From NCBI RefSeq assembly GCF_010726085.1, contig NZ_AP022560.1:4774001-4838000 (forward strand): a DNA stretch of 64,000 nucleotides, written 5' to 3'. Both the position numbers and the translations under genes were made by a program. This DNA comes from Mycolicibacterium moriokaense (GTDB lineage: Bacteria > Actinomycetota > Actinomycetes > Mycobacteriales > Mycobacteriaceae). This document shows, one piece after another, positions 53,305 through 60,860 of the stretch (its first letter is position 1; every line of letters starts with the position of its first letter). The notes under the pieces are model-generated. The model worked only from the letters and a program-made list of their open reading frames with translations, did no database searches and was not told the origin of the DNA.

Positions 53305-54801
53305 TCAGTAGAGGTTCAGGGCCCGTGCGGCCACCGTCGCGAGTTCACCCTGCAGATTCGAGATCGGCGCGCTGCCGCGCAGGTGGATCACGTTGGTGAG
53401 CAGAACGACGTAGGTGTCCGAGCCGGGGTCAATCCACAACGACGTTCCGGTGAACCCGGTGTGGCCGAAACTGCCGATAGGAAGCACCATTCCGCGCGGC
53501 TTGGAGTGGGCGGTATCGATGTCCCACCCGAAGCCGCGGAGGTTCTGGCCTGTGATCGCGGGATAGTGCGGCGCAAGCAGCGGATGCTGGATGTTCGGTG
53601 TTGTCGCGATGGCTTCTTGTTCGGCGGCATTGGCTGCCTCGACTTGTTCGGGCGTATGTCCCGGCTGCTGCGGAGTCGTCATCACCTGCAGCGCGGCTTG
53701 TGTCAGCGGAAAGTCACTGGGGCGGCGCGCGAGCCGGTCAAGCAGGGCCTGCGCGTAGACGCCGACGTCGTGTGCGGTCGAGAAGACACCGGAGCTGCCC
53801 GCCACTGCCCCCATGCGGCGCACGGTCGGGTCGTGCACCGTGCCGCGAAGCAGACGATCGAGATCGGGGTTGCTGCCCGGGTTCGCTCGGCCTTCCTCGT
53901 CGCGTGCCGTCGGCGCGATCCGCGGCAACAGGTCGATGTTCCAGGAGTCCGCAGGGCACGTATCAGCCGGTGGTCCGGGCGCCCACGCCACCGCCGATCC
54001 CCTGATCTCATGTGGCCCACACACTTTCGTCGGTGGCAGATAGCGGGTCTCCGCCATCCCGAGCGGCGCGAAGATGTTCTGTTGCGCGTACACGTTTTCC
54101 GGCTGACCGGTGAGCCTCTTGATCATCTCGCCGAGCAGGATGAAGTTGACGTCGGAGTAGTGGAAGCCCGCTCCTGGCGTCGTCTCCAACGGTTTAGTGA
54201 GCGCGCGGCGGATGCCCTCCGCGTGGTCTGCACCGTTCAACCCCCAGGGGTCCCGGAGGTCCAATTCGCCGACTAAACCTGAAGTGTGCGTGAGCAACAT
54301 GCGCACGGTCACCTCGGCACGTTGCGGATCACCGGAGGGATTGAAGTCCGGCAAGTACGTTTGCACGGCGTCGTCGAATTGAATTCTGCGTTGTTCGTGG
54401 AGTTGCATGATCGCAGTCGCCGTCGCGAGGGGTTTTGTCAACGAAGCGAGGTCGAAGATGGTGTCTTCGGTCATCGGCTCTTCGGAGGACGGTGCTCCGT
54501 CGAGACCCAATTCGCCGGCAAGCTTGCGTACGCCGTAGGCCTTCTCGTGCACGATTTTGCCGCCGTGACCGATCAACACCACCGCGCCTGGCAGGGTGCG
54601 CGCCACAATCGCGTCGTTGATCAGTTTCGAGACCGTGGGTAACTCCGGAGCCGCTCTAGGCGCCTGGGTCGGCGTGGTCGCCTGTGTGCTGGTTGATGAC
54701 GGCGTGCTTTCGACTGCCGGCTGTTCCGCATCGCCGCAAGAGGTCAACGCAAGTACGACAACGCCCATCGCAATGGCCTTCCGCGAAGAGCCTTTCGCCA
54801 T
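53305..54801 (-). CDS. Beta-lactamase-fold serine hydrolase lipoprotein
   Basis: A 498-residue exported protein of the class C beta-lactamase/penicillin-binding family. The signal peptide ends in the lipobox LALTSC, giving a lipidated Cys at about residue 22, followed by a Ser/Thr/Pro linker. Catalytic motifs are SLTK (Ser-x-x-Lys) in FDLASLTKPLATA, YSD in GFHYSDVNFILLG, and HTG in FGHTGFTGTSLWI. Family roles include esterase, D-aminopeptidase and peptidoglycan-related activities; resistance is not implied. ATG 54801 is chosen for the GAGGTGG ribosome site; 13 further in-frame codons upstream are not used. Confidence 0.83.
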   Translation of the reverse strand: MAKGSSRKAIAMGVVVLALTSCGDAEQPAVESTPSSTSTQATTPTQAPRAAPELPTVSKLINDAIVARTLPGAVVLIGHGGKIVHEKAYGVRKLAGELGLDGAPSSEEPMTEDTIFDLASLTKPLATATAIMQLHEQRRIQFDDAVQTYLPDFNPSGDPQRAEVTVRMLLTHTSGLVGELDLRDPWGLNGADHAEGIRRALTKPLETTPGAGFHYSDVNFILLGEMIKRLTGQPENVYAQQNIFAPLGMAETRYLPPTKVCGPHEIRGSAVAWAPGPPADTCPADSWNIDLLPRIAPTARDEEGRANPGSNPDLDRLLRGTVHDPTVRRMGAVAGSSGVFSTAHDVGVYAQALLDRLARRPSDFPLTQAALQVMTTPQQPGHTPEQVEAANAAEQEAIATTPNIQHPLLAPHYPAITGQNLRGFGWDIDTAHSKPRGMVLPIGSFGHTGFTGTSLWIDPGSDTYVVLLTNVIHLRGSAPISNLQGELATVAARALNLY

Positions 54802-54943
54802 GGCCACCTCGCCAAATCGAAGGTGTGCGTTCGTCACCACAAGTCGACCAACAGCATAGGGCGCCGCGGCCGCGCGAGATCCGGCGTCGGTGAATCTCGC
54901 GAGCCGGGAAAGGTTGGGCCGCAGATCTTGTTAGCATCGCGCC

Positions 54944-55747
54944 GTGGTCGACTCGCCGGCGTCACCCAGTCGCAGAGCACGTACGCGGCGCGAGGTCCTC
55001 AAATATGCCGCCTCCGCACCCGCTCTGCTGGTTCTCGGGACGGCCGCGGCGACACTGCGGGGACAGCAGGCCTCGGCCGCCCCCATGAAACTGATCGATT
55101 TCACGCACCGGTTGGTACCTCCGAACCAGATCAAAGCGGCGGGCTTCGACGGGGCACTGGTATATGTGTCGGAGTTGCGGCCGGGCGCGGACTTCGATTT
55201 CAAACCCGTCACCCGCGAATATGCGGACGCACTACGGGCTGAGGGCCTACACGTCGTCAGCTGTTATCAGTACGGAAAGCCCAACTGGCCGAACGCGCCG
55301 TCGGACTACACCCGCGGCTATGACGGGGGCGTCTACGACGCGCAGACCGCTCTGCTGAATCATGGCGCGGCCGGCGGTCCCGCGTCCGCGCCGATCTTCT
55401 TCAGCGTCGACGAGGACATCGACCTCGACACGTGGAACAGCGTCGCGGTCGAGTGGTTTCGCGGGATCAACTCGGTGCTGGGTGTGCCGCGCACCGGTAT
55501 CTACGGACATGCGAATGCGTGCGGGTGGGCCCTGGCGGACGGCGTCATCGGACCGTCGACCAGTGCCGGCCACACCTGGGCCTGGCAGACGCGAGCATGG
55601 TCGAACGGTGAGCGCGAGCCTGCGGCCGTGCTGTATCAGGACGTGATCGTCACCCCGAACGATCCCGGCGTCATCCTGGCCAACACCAGCGTGGACGTGG
55701 ACATCGTCCTCGCTCCCGACTTCGGGCAGTGGGACCTTGAAAGATAG
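54944..55747 (+). CDS. Tat-exported glycoside hydrolase-like DUF1906 protein (Rv2525c-like)
   Basis: A 267-residue protein. The twin-arginine signal TRREVLKYAASAPALLVLG predicts Tat export with cleavage near ASAAP (about residue 47). The mature domain is a TIM-barrel of the DUF1906 type: KLIDFTHRLVPPNQIKAAGF, VVSCYQYGKPNWPN, PIFFSVDEDIDLDTW and GIYGHANACGWALAD. Rv2525c of M. tuberculosis is the known relative: Tat-secreted, cell-wall associated and glycoside-hydrolase-like. The acidic pair DEDID is the likely catalytic site. GTG 54944; followed by a bidirectional terminator. Confidence 0.82.
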   Translation: MVDSPASPSRRARTRREVLKYAASAPALLVLGTAAATLRGQQASAAPMKLIDFTHRLVPPNQIKAAGFDGALVYVSELRPGADFDFKPVTREYADALRAEGLHVVSCYQYGKPNWPNAPSDYTRGYDGGVYDAQTALLNHGAAGGPASAPIFFSVDEDIDLDTWNSVAVEWFRGINSVLGVPRTGIYGHANACGWALADGVIGPSTSAGHTWAWQTRAWSNGEREPAAVLYQDVIVTPNDPGVILANTSVDVDIVLAPDFGQWDLER

Positions 55748-55790
55748 GTCTTTAGAACTTTCCAAGGCCGCCGCACGATTCTGCTGTCAG

Positions 55791-55829
55791 CAAGTGCGGG
55801 GGCCCCACCCGACGAGGTCCCCGCACTTG
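55791..55829. terminator. Bidirectional hairpin terminator
   Basis: CAAGTGCGGGG (55791-55801) pairs perfectly with CCCCGCACTTG (55819-55829), an 11-bp stem extendable by wobble pairs, between the convergent DUF1906 and hemophore-like genes. Confidence 0.7.
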
Positions 55830-55864
55830 CCTTATTCAGCAGGCTACGCAGCCCGGCCTGCCGA

Positions 55865-56194
55865 TCAGTAGTTGTTACAGCTATTGGCGATCGATGCCAT
55901 GGCGCCGAAGTACTTCTGCCCCCACGACGTCGTCTGGAATTCTTGAACCAGCTGCACGCGTTCGTTGGGCGGCGCGGCCAGGAAGTTGGTCAGCATGACC
56001 GCCGCCAGCGGGTTCGCGCTGAACTTCTGCGCCAGCGCCGGGTTCTCGGAGTTGAGCGCGGCCATGACCTGCGGATAACTGCAGGTCGTATCGATGATCG
56101 GGTCGGCGGACGCCACACCGGTACCCGTGGCAACCGACAGCGTGAGACCGCCGACCGCGGCGACCAGCAACTTTTTCGATGAGAGGTTGAGCAT
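55865..56194 (-). CDS. Hemophore-related protein (Rv0203/TB8.4 family)
   Basis: A 109-residue secreted protein. Signal peptide LLVAAVGGLTLSVATGTGVA with cleavage after SADP-type ASA (about residue 30). The mature helical part contains the family pattern DTTCSYPQVMAALNSENPAL, FLAAPPNERVQLVQEF and the end SIANSCNNY, with two Cys that can form a disulfide. It closely follows TB8.4 (Rv1174c); the paralogous Rv0203 binds haem and passes it to MmpL transporters, though haem binding by TB8.4-like members is less certain. No iron box is seen in its upstream region. Confidence 0.85.
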   Translation of the reverse strand: MLNLSSKKLLVAAVGGLTLSVATGTGVASADPIIDTTCSYPQVMAALNSENPALAQKFSANPLAAVMLTNFLAAPPNERVQLVQEFQTTSWGQKYFGAMASIANSCNNY

Positions 56195-56294
56195 GTTCGG
56201 GGACCTTCCAACTTATGCAGTGGCCCCCGACTGGCCCTGACGTGAACAGTGCGTTCATCGTAGCTCGCGATTTCGGCGCCGTCACTGCGTTTTT

Positions 56295-56351
56295 GTGCGA
56301 CTTCGGCGTGGCTGGTCACGCTGAGCGTGACTGCGCACGCCGAAATCGCAC
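56295..56351. repeat. Family B palindromic element, copy 1
   Basis: GTGCGACTTCGGCGTG (56295-56310) pairs with CACGCCGAAATCGCAC (56336-56351), 15 of 16 positions. A second palindrome, TCACGC-TGA-GCGTGA (56316-56330), is nested in its loop. A solitary half copy GCGATTTCGGCG lies just upstream at 56267-56278. The element stands between the hemophore-like gene and CYP125. Confidence 0.75.
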
Positions 56352-56411
56352 GGATGGGTGACGTGCCCGGCGATACTCAGCTCATCGCGTAATCGCATCC
56401 GAGGAGTTCTG

Positions 56412-57653
56412 ATGGCCGCCCCGAACCTGCCGCCCGGCTTCGACTTCACCGATCCCGACATCTACGCCACCCGGCTGCCCACGGAGGAGCTCGCCGAGGT
56501 CCGTCGCGCGGCGCCGATCTGGTGGAACGAGCAGCCTCCCGGTGTCGGCGGGTACGACGACGGCGGGTTCTGGGTGGTGAGCAAGCACCGCGACGTCCGC
56601 GAGGTGTCGTTGCGCAGCGACGTGTTCTCGGCGGCCGAGAAGACCGTCGTCCCCCACCTCAAACCGTCGGTCGACATCGAAGGTCAGATCGCGGCGTCCA
56701 AGTTGTCCATGCTGATGATGGACGACCCCGAACACGCCCGGCTGCGCAAGATCGTCTCCCGCGGGTTCACCCCGCGCGCTGTCGAGCGGTTGCGCGCCGG
56801 GCTCAACGAGCAGGCGCAGCGCATCGCCGCCGAAGCTGCGACCCACACCTCCGGCGACTTCGTCCTCCAGGTCGCGCGTGAACTGCCGCTGCTGGCCATC
56901 ACCGGACTTCTGGGTGTTCCGGAGGAAGACCACAAGAAGTTGTTCGACTGGACGAACCAGATGATCGGCGGCGACGATCCCGAGTTCGAAGAGCACAACT
57001 CGCTGGCCGCGGTGGGCGAATTAATTGGCTATGCAATGGAATTGGCGGCCCTGAGGAAGGAACAGCCTGGCGAGGACATCGTCAGCACGTTGGTCGACTC
57101 CGAAGCCGACGGGCAACTCACGGAGGCTGAGTTCGGGATGTTCGTCGTGACGCTGACGGTCGCGGGTAACGAGACCAGCCGTAACTCGATCACCCAGGGC
57201 ATGATGGCGTTCACCGACCATCCGGACCAGTGGGAGCTGTTCAAGGCGCAGCGACCGAAGACGGCCGCCGACGAGATCATCCGCTGGGCCACGCCGATCA
57301 CCGCGTTCCAGCGCACCGCGTTGGCGGACACCGAGGTTGCAGGTGTGCCGATCAAGAAGGGCCAACGGCTGGTGCTGTTCTACCGTTCGGCAAACTTCGA
57401 CGAGGATGTGTTCGCAGATCCGCACACGTTCAACATCCTGCGGGATCCCAACCCGCACCTGAGCTTTGGCGGTACCGGCGCGCACTACTGTGTCGGCGCC
57501 AACCTCGCGCGGATGACCGTCGATCTGATGTTCAATGCGATCGCCGACCGCATCCCCGACCTCAAACCGATATCCGAACCTCAGCGGCTGCGGTCGAGTT
57601 TCATCAACGGCATCAAGCACTGGCAGGTGGATTACCGGGGCGCAAAAGTGTGA
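56412..57653 (+). CDS. cyp125: Cytochrome P450, CYP125 family (steroid C26/27 monooxygenase)
   Basis: A 413-residue P450 with strong resemblance to mycobacterial CYP125, which oxidises the terminal methyl of the cholesterol side chain to the alcohol, aldehyde and acid. Matching stretches are PNLPPGFDFTDPDIYATRLP, ISRGFTPRAVERL-like VSRGFTPRAVERL, the I-helix AGNETSRNSITQGMMAF, ExxR in ADEIIRWATP, and the haem loop HLSFGGTGAHYCVGANLAR. ATG 56412 has GAGGAG 5 bases upstream. In M. tuberculosis CYP125 leads the igr operon; here it is alone and convergent to the related catabolic operon. Its stop codon lies in a palindromic repeat. Confidence 0.88.
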   Translation: MAAPNLPPGFDFTDPDIYATRLPTEELAEVRRAAPIWWNEQPPGVGGYDDGGFWVVSKHRDVREVSLRSDVFSAAEKTVVPHLKPSVDIEGQIAASKLSMLMMDDPEHARLRKIVSRGFTPRAVERLRAGLNEQAQRIAAEAATHTSGDFVLQVARELPLLAITGLLGVPEEDHKKLFDWTNQMIGGDDPEFEEHNSLAAVGELIGYAMELAALRKEQPGEDIVSTLVDSEADGQLTEAEFGMFVVTLTVAGNETSRNSITQGMMAFTDHPDQWELFKAQRPKTAADEIIRWATPITAFQRTALADTEVAGVPIKKGQRLVLFYRSANFDEDVFADPHTFNILRDPNPHLSFGGTGAHYCVGANLARMTVDLMFNAIADRIPDLKPISEPQRLRSSFINGIKHWQVDYRGAKV

Positions 57654-57703
57654 TTTCGGCGTGCTTAGTCTCGCTGAGCGTTACCTAGCACGCCGAAATC
57701 GCA
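57649..57703. repeat. Family B palindromic element, copy 2
   Basis: TGTGATTTCGGCGTGCT (57649-57665) pairs with AGCACGCCGAAATCGCA (57687-57703), 16 of 17 positions, with the central CGCTGAGCG seen also in copy 1. The CYP125 stop TGA (57651-57653) is in the left arm; the stop and last residues of the convergent CoA ligase (SAISAC) are in the right arm. Confidence 0.8.
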
Positions 57704-59262
57704 GAAAAACGGTGCCCGCGTGGCTCGCGTACCCATAGCACGCCGTCGCCGGCCGTCACACCCTCCCGGATGAGCTCGCGTTTGAGGATCTTGTTCGTCG
57801 CAGTCTGCGGCAGGTCGTCATTGATCCGCACATAGCGAGGCCAGGCTTTCGGAGACAGATCCGGTTGCGCCGCAAGGAATTCCCCGAACCGCCGCGGCGT
57901 CAGTTCACCGTTGAGCACGACGGCCGCCATCACCTGATCCCCGACGTGCTCGTCGGGCACGGCATACACCGCGACCAGAGTGATCTCCGGAAGACGCTGC
58001 AGAATCCGCTCGATCGGCCCCGCCGCGAGGTTCTCCCCGTCGACGCGCATCCAGTCCGCGGTGCGGCCCGCCAGATAGATCCACCCGTCGGCGTCGCGGT
58101 ACGCCAGATCACCCGACCAGTACATGCCGTGGCGCATCCGCTCGTTCGTCGCGGCCTGGTCGTTGTAGTAGCCGGTGAACCCGCCGGACCCGTATGTGTT
58201 CACCAACTCCCCCACAGCGTCGTCGAAGTTGGAGAGCGCCCCGTGTTTGTCGAATTCCGCAGTCGCACATTCAGTCACGGTGTCGGGGTGATACACGCTG
58301 ACTCCCGGATAACCCTTTCCGATGGATCCCGGCGGGCAGCCGTCCTCGCGCATCACCACCACGGCGAACTCACTCGAGCCGAAGCTGTCCACCACCCGGC
58401 AGCCGAACCGCTTGGCGAACAAGTCGATATCCCGTTCCGTCGCTTCGTTACCGAACGCCGCCCGCAGCGTGTTGTCCGCATCGTCGGGGCGCTCCGGTGT
58501 CGCCATTATCAACGCGAGTGGCTTGCCGACGTAGTTCATGTACGTGGCCCCATACCGGCGAATGTCGGACAGGAATCGCGACGGCGAGAACTTCGCAGGC
58601 ACCATCGCCGCCCCGCACGCGATGGCGATCGCCCATCCGGCCGCCACACCGTTCGAGTGGAACAGCGGCATCGACAGATAGGCCACATCGTCGGCGGTCA
58701 GCTCGAAGCGCTCCACCAGGCTGGCACCGCACAGCACCGCCATCGCGTGTGCAAACGGCACCGCCTTGGGGTCACCGCTCGTTCCCGACGTGAAGATCAT
58801 CAACGCGGTGTCCTGACCGCTAACCTCGCGAAACGGAACAAGTGGTTTCGCCGCTTGGACCGCCGCGCCGTACTGCTCGCCGTCAACGTCGACCACCGTC
58901 ACCGGGCCAAGATCCAGCCCGTCGAGCAGCGGATGGTGGTCGCTGTCGACGAGCACCATCCGGCAGTCCGCACGGCGAATGTCCTTCGCCAGCCCCTCGC
59001 CGCGCCGCGTCGTGTTGATTCCGCACAGCACATAGCCGCCGAGCGCTGCCGCGGCCATCGAGCGCAGCATCGCCGGTGAATTGCCCAGTAGTGCACCGAC
59101 ATGCAGAGGCTCCTCGGATGCGGCCAGTCCGATCAGTGCCGAAGCTTCCGCCGACGCCTCGGCCAGATGCTCGCGCCACGTCCACGTCCGGTCGCCGTGC
59201 ATCATCGCGACACCATCGTCGTCCAGGCGTGTGCGCAGGAGCTGCTGCACCGTCTCAATCAT
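57685..59262 (-). CDS. Acyl-CoA synthetase (FadD17-like steroid side-chain CoA ligase)
   Basis: A 525-residue ATP-dependent CoA ligase. AMP-binding signature MIFTSGTSGDPKAVPF, substrate/adenine segments VVDSFGSSEFAVVVMREDG and the hinge YWSGDLAYRDADGWIYLAGR; the catalytic Lys in TATNKILKRELIREG. The short N-terminus (TVQQLLRTRLDDDGVAMMHG) is typical of FadD17-like ligases of mycobacterial steroid clusters, which activate steroid side-chain acids. It is the last gene of the operon from 64 kb and overlaps the DUF35 gene by 8 bases. The final SAISAC residues come from a family B palindrome, so the native C-terminus may have been altered. Confidence 0.82.
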   Translation of the reverse strand: MIETVQQLLRTRLDDDGVAMMHGDRTWTWREHLAEASAEASALIGLAASEEPLHVGALLGNSPAMLRSMAAAALGGYVLCGINTTRRGEGLAKDIRRADCRMVLVDSDHHPLLDGLDLGPVTVVDVDGEQYGAAVQAAKPLVPFREVSGQDTALMIFTSGTSGDPKAVPFAHAMAVLCGASLVERFELTADDVAYLSMPLFHSNGVAAGWAIAIACGAAMVPAKFSPSRFLSDIRRYGATYMNYVGKPLALIMATPERPDDADNTLRAAFGNEATERDIDLFAKRFGCRVVDSFGSSEFAVVVMREDGCPPGSIGKGYPGVSVYHPDTVTECATAEFDKHGALSNFDDAVGELVNTYGSGGFTGYYNDQAATNERMRHGMYWSGDLAYRDADGWIYLAGRTADWMRVDGENLAAGPIERILQRLPEITLVAVYAVPDEHVGDQVMAAVVLNGELTPRRFGEFLAAQPDLSPKAWPRYVRINDDLPQTATNKILKRELIREGVTAGDGVLWVREPRGHRFSAISAC

Positions 59263-59668
59263 CGGCGGGCCGGTAGCGAAGCAAGGTCACACCGTCTTCG
59301 TCGCAGAACACCGGAACGACCCGCATACCGATCCGGATGTCCTCGGGCCGCACGTCGACCAGTTCGGTACTGACGCGCGGACCCACATCCCATTCGACGA
59401 CCGCCAAGAGCTGTGGCAGCTTCTCCGCCCACGGCGGCCCGGTCGGGCGGCGCGCGACGGTGTAGGTGTACAGCGTTCCCGCGCCGTCGATCTCGCGCCA
59501 CTCGAGGTCGTCGGCCAGGGTTCCCGGCGCGAGCGTGCGCGGGTAGAACACGTATCGGTCAGCCGACGGCGAGTATTGGATCAGGATCCGGTGTTCACGC
59601 AGAGCGTCCCAATACGGCTGCGACACCGGGGTCGGTTCGGGCAACGGGGCGGTCATCTCAGTCGCCAC
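59255..59668 (-). CDS. DUF35 OB-fold protein, partner of Ltp2-like aldolase
   Basis: A 137-residue OB-fold protein. EPTPVSQPYWDALREHRILI is the usual DUF35 start helix; the OB-fold includes DGAGTLYTYTVARRPTGPPW and IRIGMRVVPVFCDEDGVTLL. The N-terminal zinc-ribbon cysteines that many DUF35 proteins carry are absent (QYSPSADRYVFYPRTLAPG has none). In M. tuberculosis the equivalent DUF35 is fused to the ChsH2 hydratase and forms a complex with the aldolase Ltp2; here it is a separate gene overlapping the Ltp2-like gene by 11 bases, so the same complex is expected. Confidence 0.8.
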   Translation of the reverse strand: MATEMTAPLPEPTPVSQPYWDALREHRILIQYSPSADRYVFYPRTLAPGTLADDLEWREIDGAGTLYTYTVARRPTGPPWAEKLPQLLAVVEWDVGPRVSTELVDVRPEDIRIGMRVVPVFCDEDGVTLLRYRPADD

Positions 59669-60860
59669 CCAGGATCAGGGCGACCTGCTCGCTCATGATG
59701 CCGCCGGTTCCGCTGACGAACGCGGTGTTGCAGTCGGCCACCTGCGCCTGCCCCGACCGGCCCATCACCTGCCGCGCACCGTCGACGACATGGTGCATCC
59801 CGCCGGCCATACCAGCCTGCCCGTAGGACAATTGGCCGCCCGCGGTGTTGAGCGGGAAGTCGCCGCGGAACGTCAGGTCGTGCTCCGTCAGCCACTTCAT
59901 ACCCTCGCCCTTGCCGCAGAAGCCCGCGTCCTCGAGCGTCATCAGCACGGTGATCGTGTAGCAGTCGTAGATCGACGCCACGTCGATGTCTCTGGGCTGC
60001 AGTCCCGCCATCGCGAAGGCCCGTTCGGCGGCCCGCGCAATCGGTGTCCGTAGGAGATCATCGGCGTAGGTTGGTGTCTTGAACCGGATATGCTCGCCGA
60101 AACCCTTGAGCCACACCGGGCGATGACGACCGCGGCGCGCGACGTCGGCATTGGCGATCAGCACACCGGCGCCGCCCTGCACGGGCATCACGGTTTCGAG
60201 CATGTGGATCGGGTCGGCGATTACCGGGCTGTTGAGCACGTCGTCGACGGTGATCGGCTTACCGTGGAACACGGCGCCCGGATGGGCGCAGGCGTTGGTC
60301 CGCTGATCCACGGCGATCCGCGCCAACGCCGCGGCGTCGTAACCGAATTCGTAGCCGTAACGCTGGGCGACCTGCGCGTAGGGACCGTTCTGGCCGACGT
60401 TGCCGTACGGAATCTCGAACTCCGCCTGCGGTGAACCGTAGTTGTTGCTCGACGCGCCGTACCAGCTCAGCGTCCGCCCCGGCTTCGACTCCGAACGTGG
60501 AACCTCCCTCGATCCGGGTACGACGGCGAGCACCGCATCGCATAGCCCCAATTCGACGGCGGCCGCGGCGCGCCACACCATTCCCGCGGCGGTGGCCCCG
60601 CCGAGATCCACCCGGTCACCGAAGTTCAGCGGCAGACCCAGGTATTCGGACAGCGTCGCTGGTGCGAACATGTCCGACTCCGCAATGCCGTGCGTCGAAA
60701 GACCGTTCACCACAGCCGGTTCGACGCCGGCATCCTCGATCACCATCTTCGCGAGTCGGGCGTACTGATCGAGCGTGAACGACGGCGGTGCGCTCTGGCG
60801 CTTCTCCGCAGGCAGTTCCGCGATGCCGATGATCGCCGCCTCGCCACGCAGGCCCGTCAC
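59658..60860 (-). CDS. Ltp2-like thiolase-fold steroid side-chain aldolase
   Basis: A 400-residue thiolase-superfamily (SCP-x/lipid-transfer type) protein. It lacks the nucleophilic Cys expected near residue 90 (RVDLGGATAAGMVWRA), and the C-terminal thiolase motif is changed to TAGGQLSYGQAGMAGG. Together with the conserved IYDCYTITVLMTLED segment this is the pattern of Ltp2-type retroaldolases, which use tyrosines instead of Cys/His to cleave beta-hydroxy steroid side-chain CoAs and release propionyl-CoA and a ketosteroid. ATG 60860 overlaps the MaoC stop by 4 bases. It probably needs the DUF35 protein encoded next. Confidence 0.82.
   Translation of the reverse strand: MTGLRGEAAIIGIAELPAEKRQSAPPSFTLDQYARLAKMVIEDAGVEPAVVNGLSTHGIAESDMFAPATLSEYLGLPLNFGDRVDLGGATAAGMVWRAAAAVELGLCDAVLAVVPGSREVPRSESKPGRTLSWYGASSNNYGSPQAEFEIPYGNVGQNGPYAQVAQRYGYEFGYDAAALARIAVDQRTNACAHPGAVFHGKPITVDDVLNSPVIADPIHMLETVMPVQGGAGVLIANADVARRGRHRPVWLKGFGEHIRFKTPTYADDLLRTPIARAAERAFAMAGLQPRDIDVASIYDCYTITVLMTLEDAGFCGKGEGMKWLTEHDLTFRGDFPLNTAGGQLSYGQAGMAGGMHHVVDGARQVMGRSGQAQVADCNTAFVSGTGGIMSEQVALILGGD

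Noticed and set aside
56195..56290. Possible iron box upstream of the hemophore-like gene
   Set aside because: No sequence close to TTAGGTTAGGCTAACCTAA is present.
56195..56411. Possible KstR operator in front of CYP125
   Set aside because: No TnnAACnnGTTnnA-like sequence was found; the region is dominated by family B palindrome copy 1.
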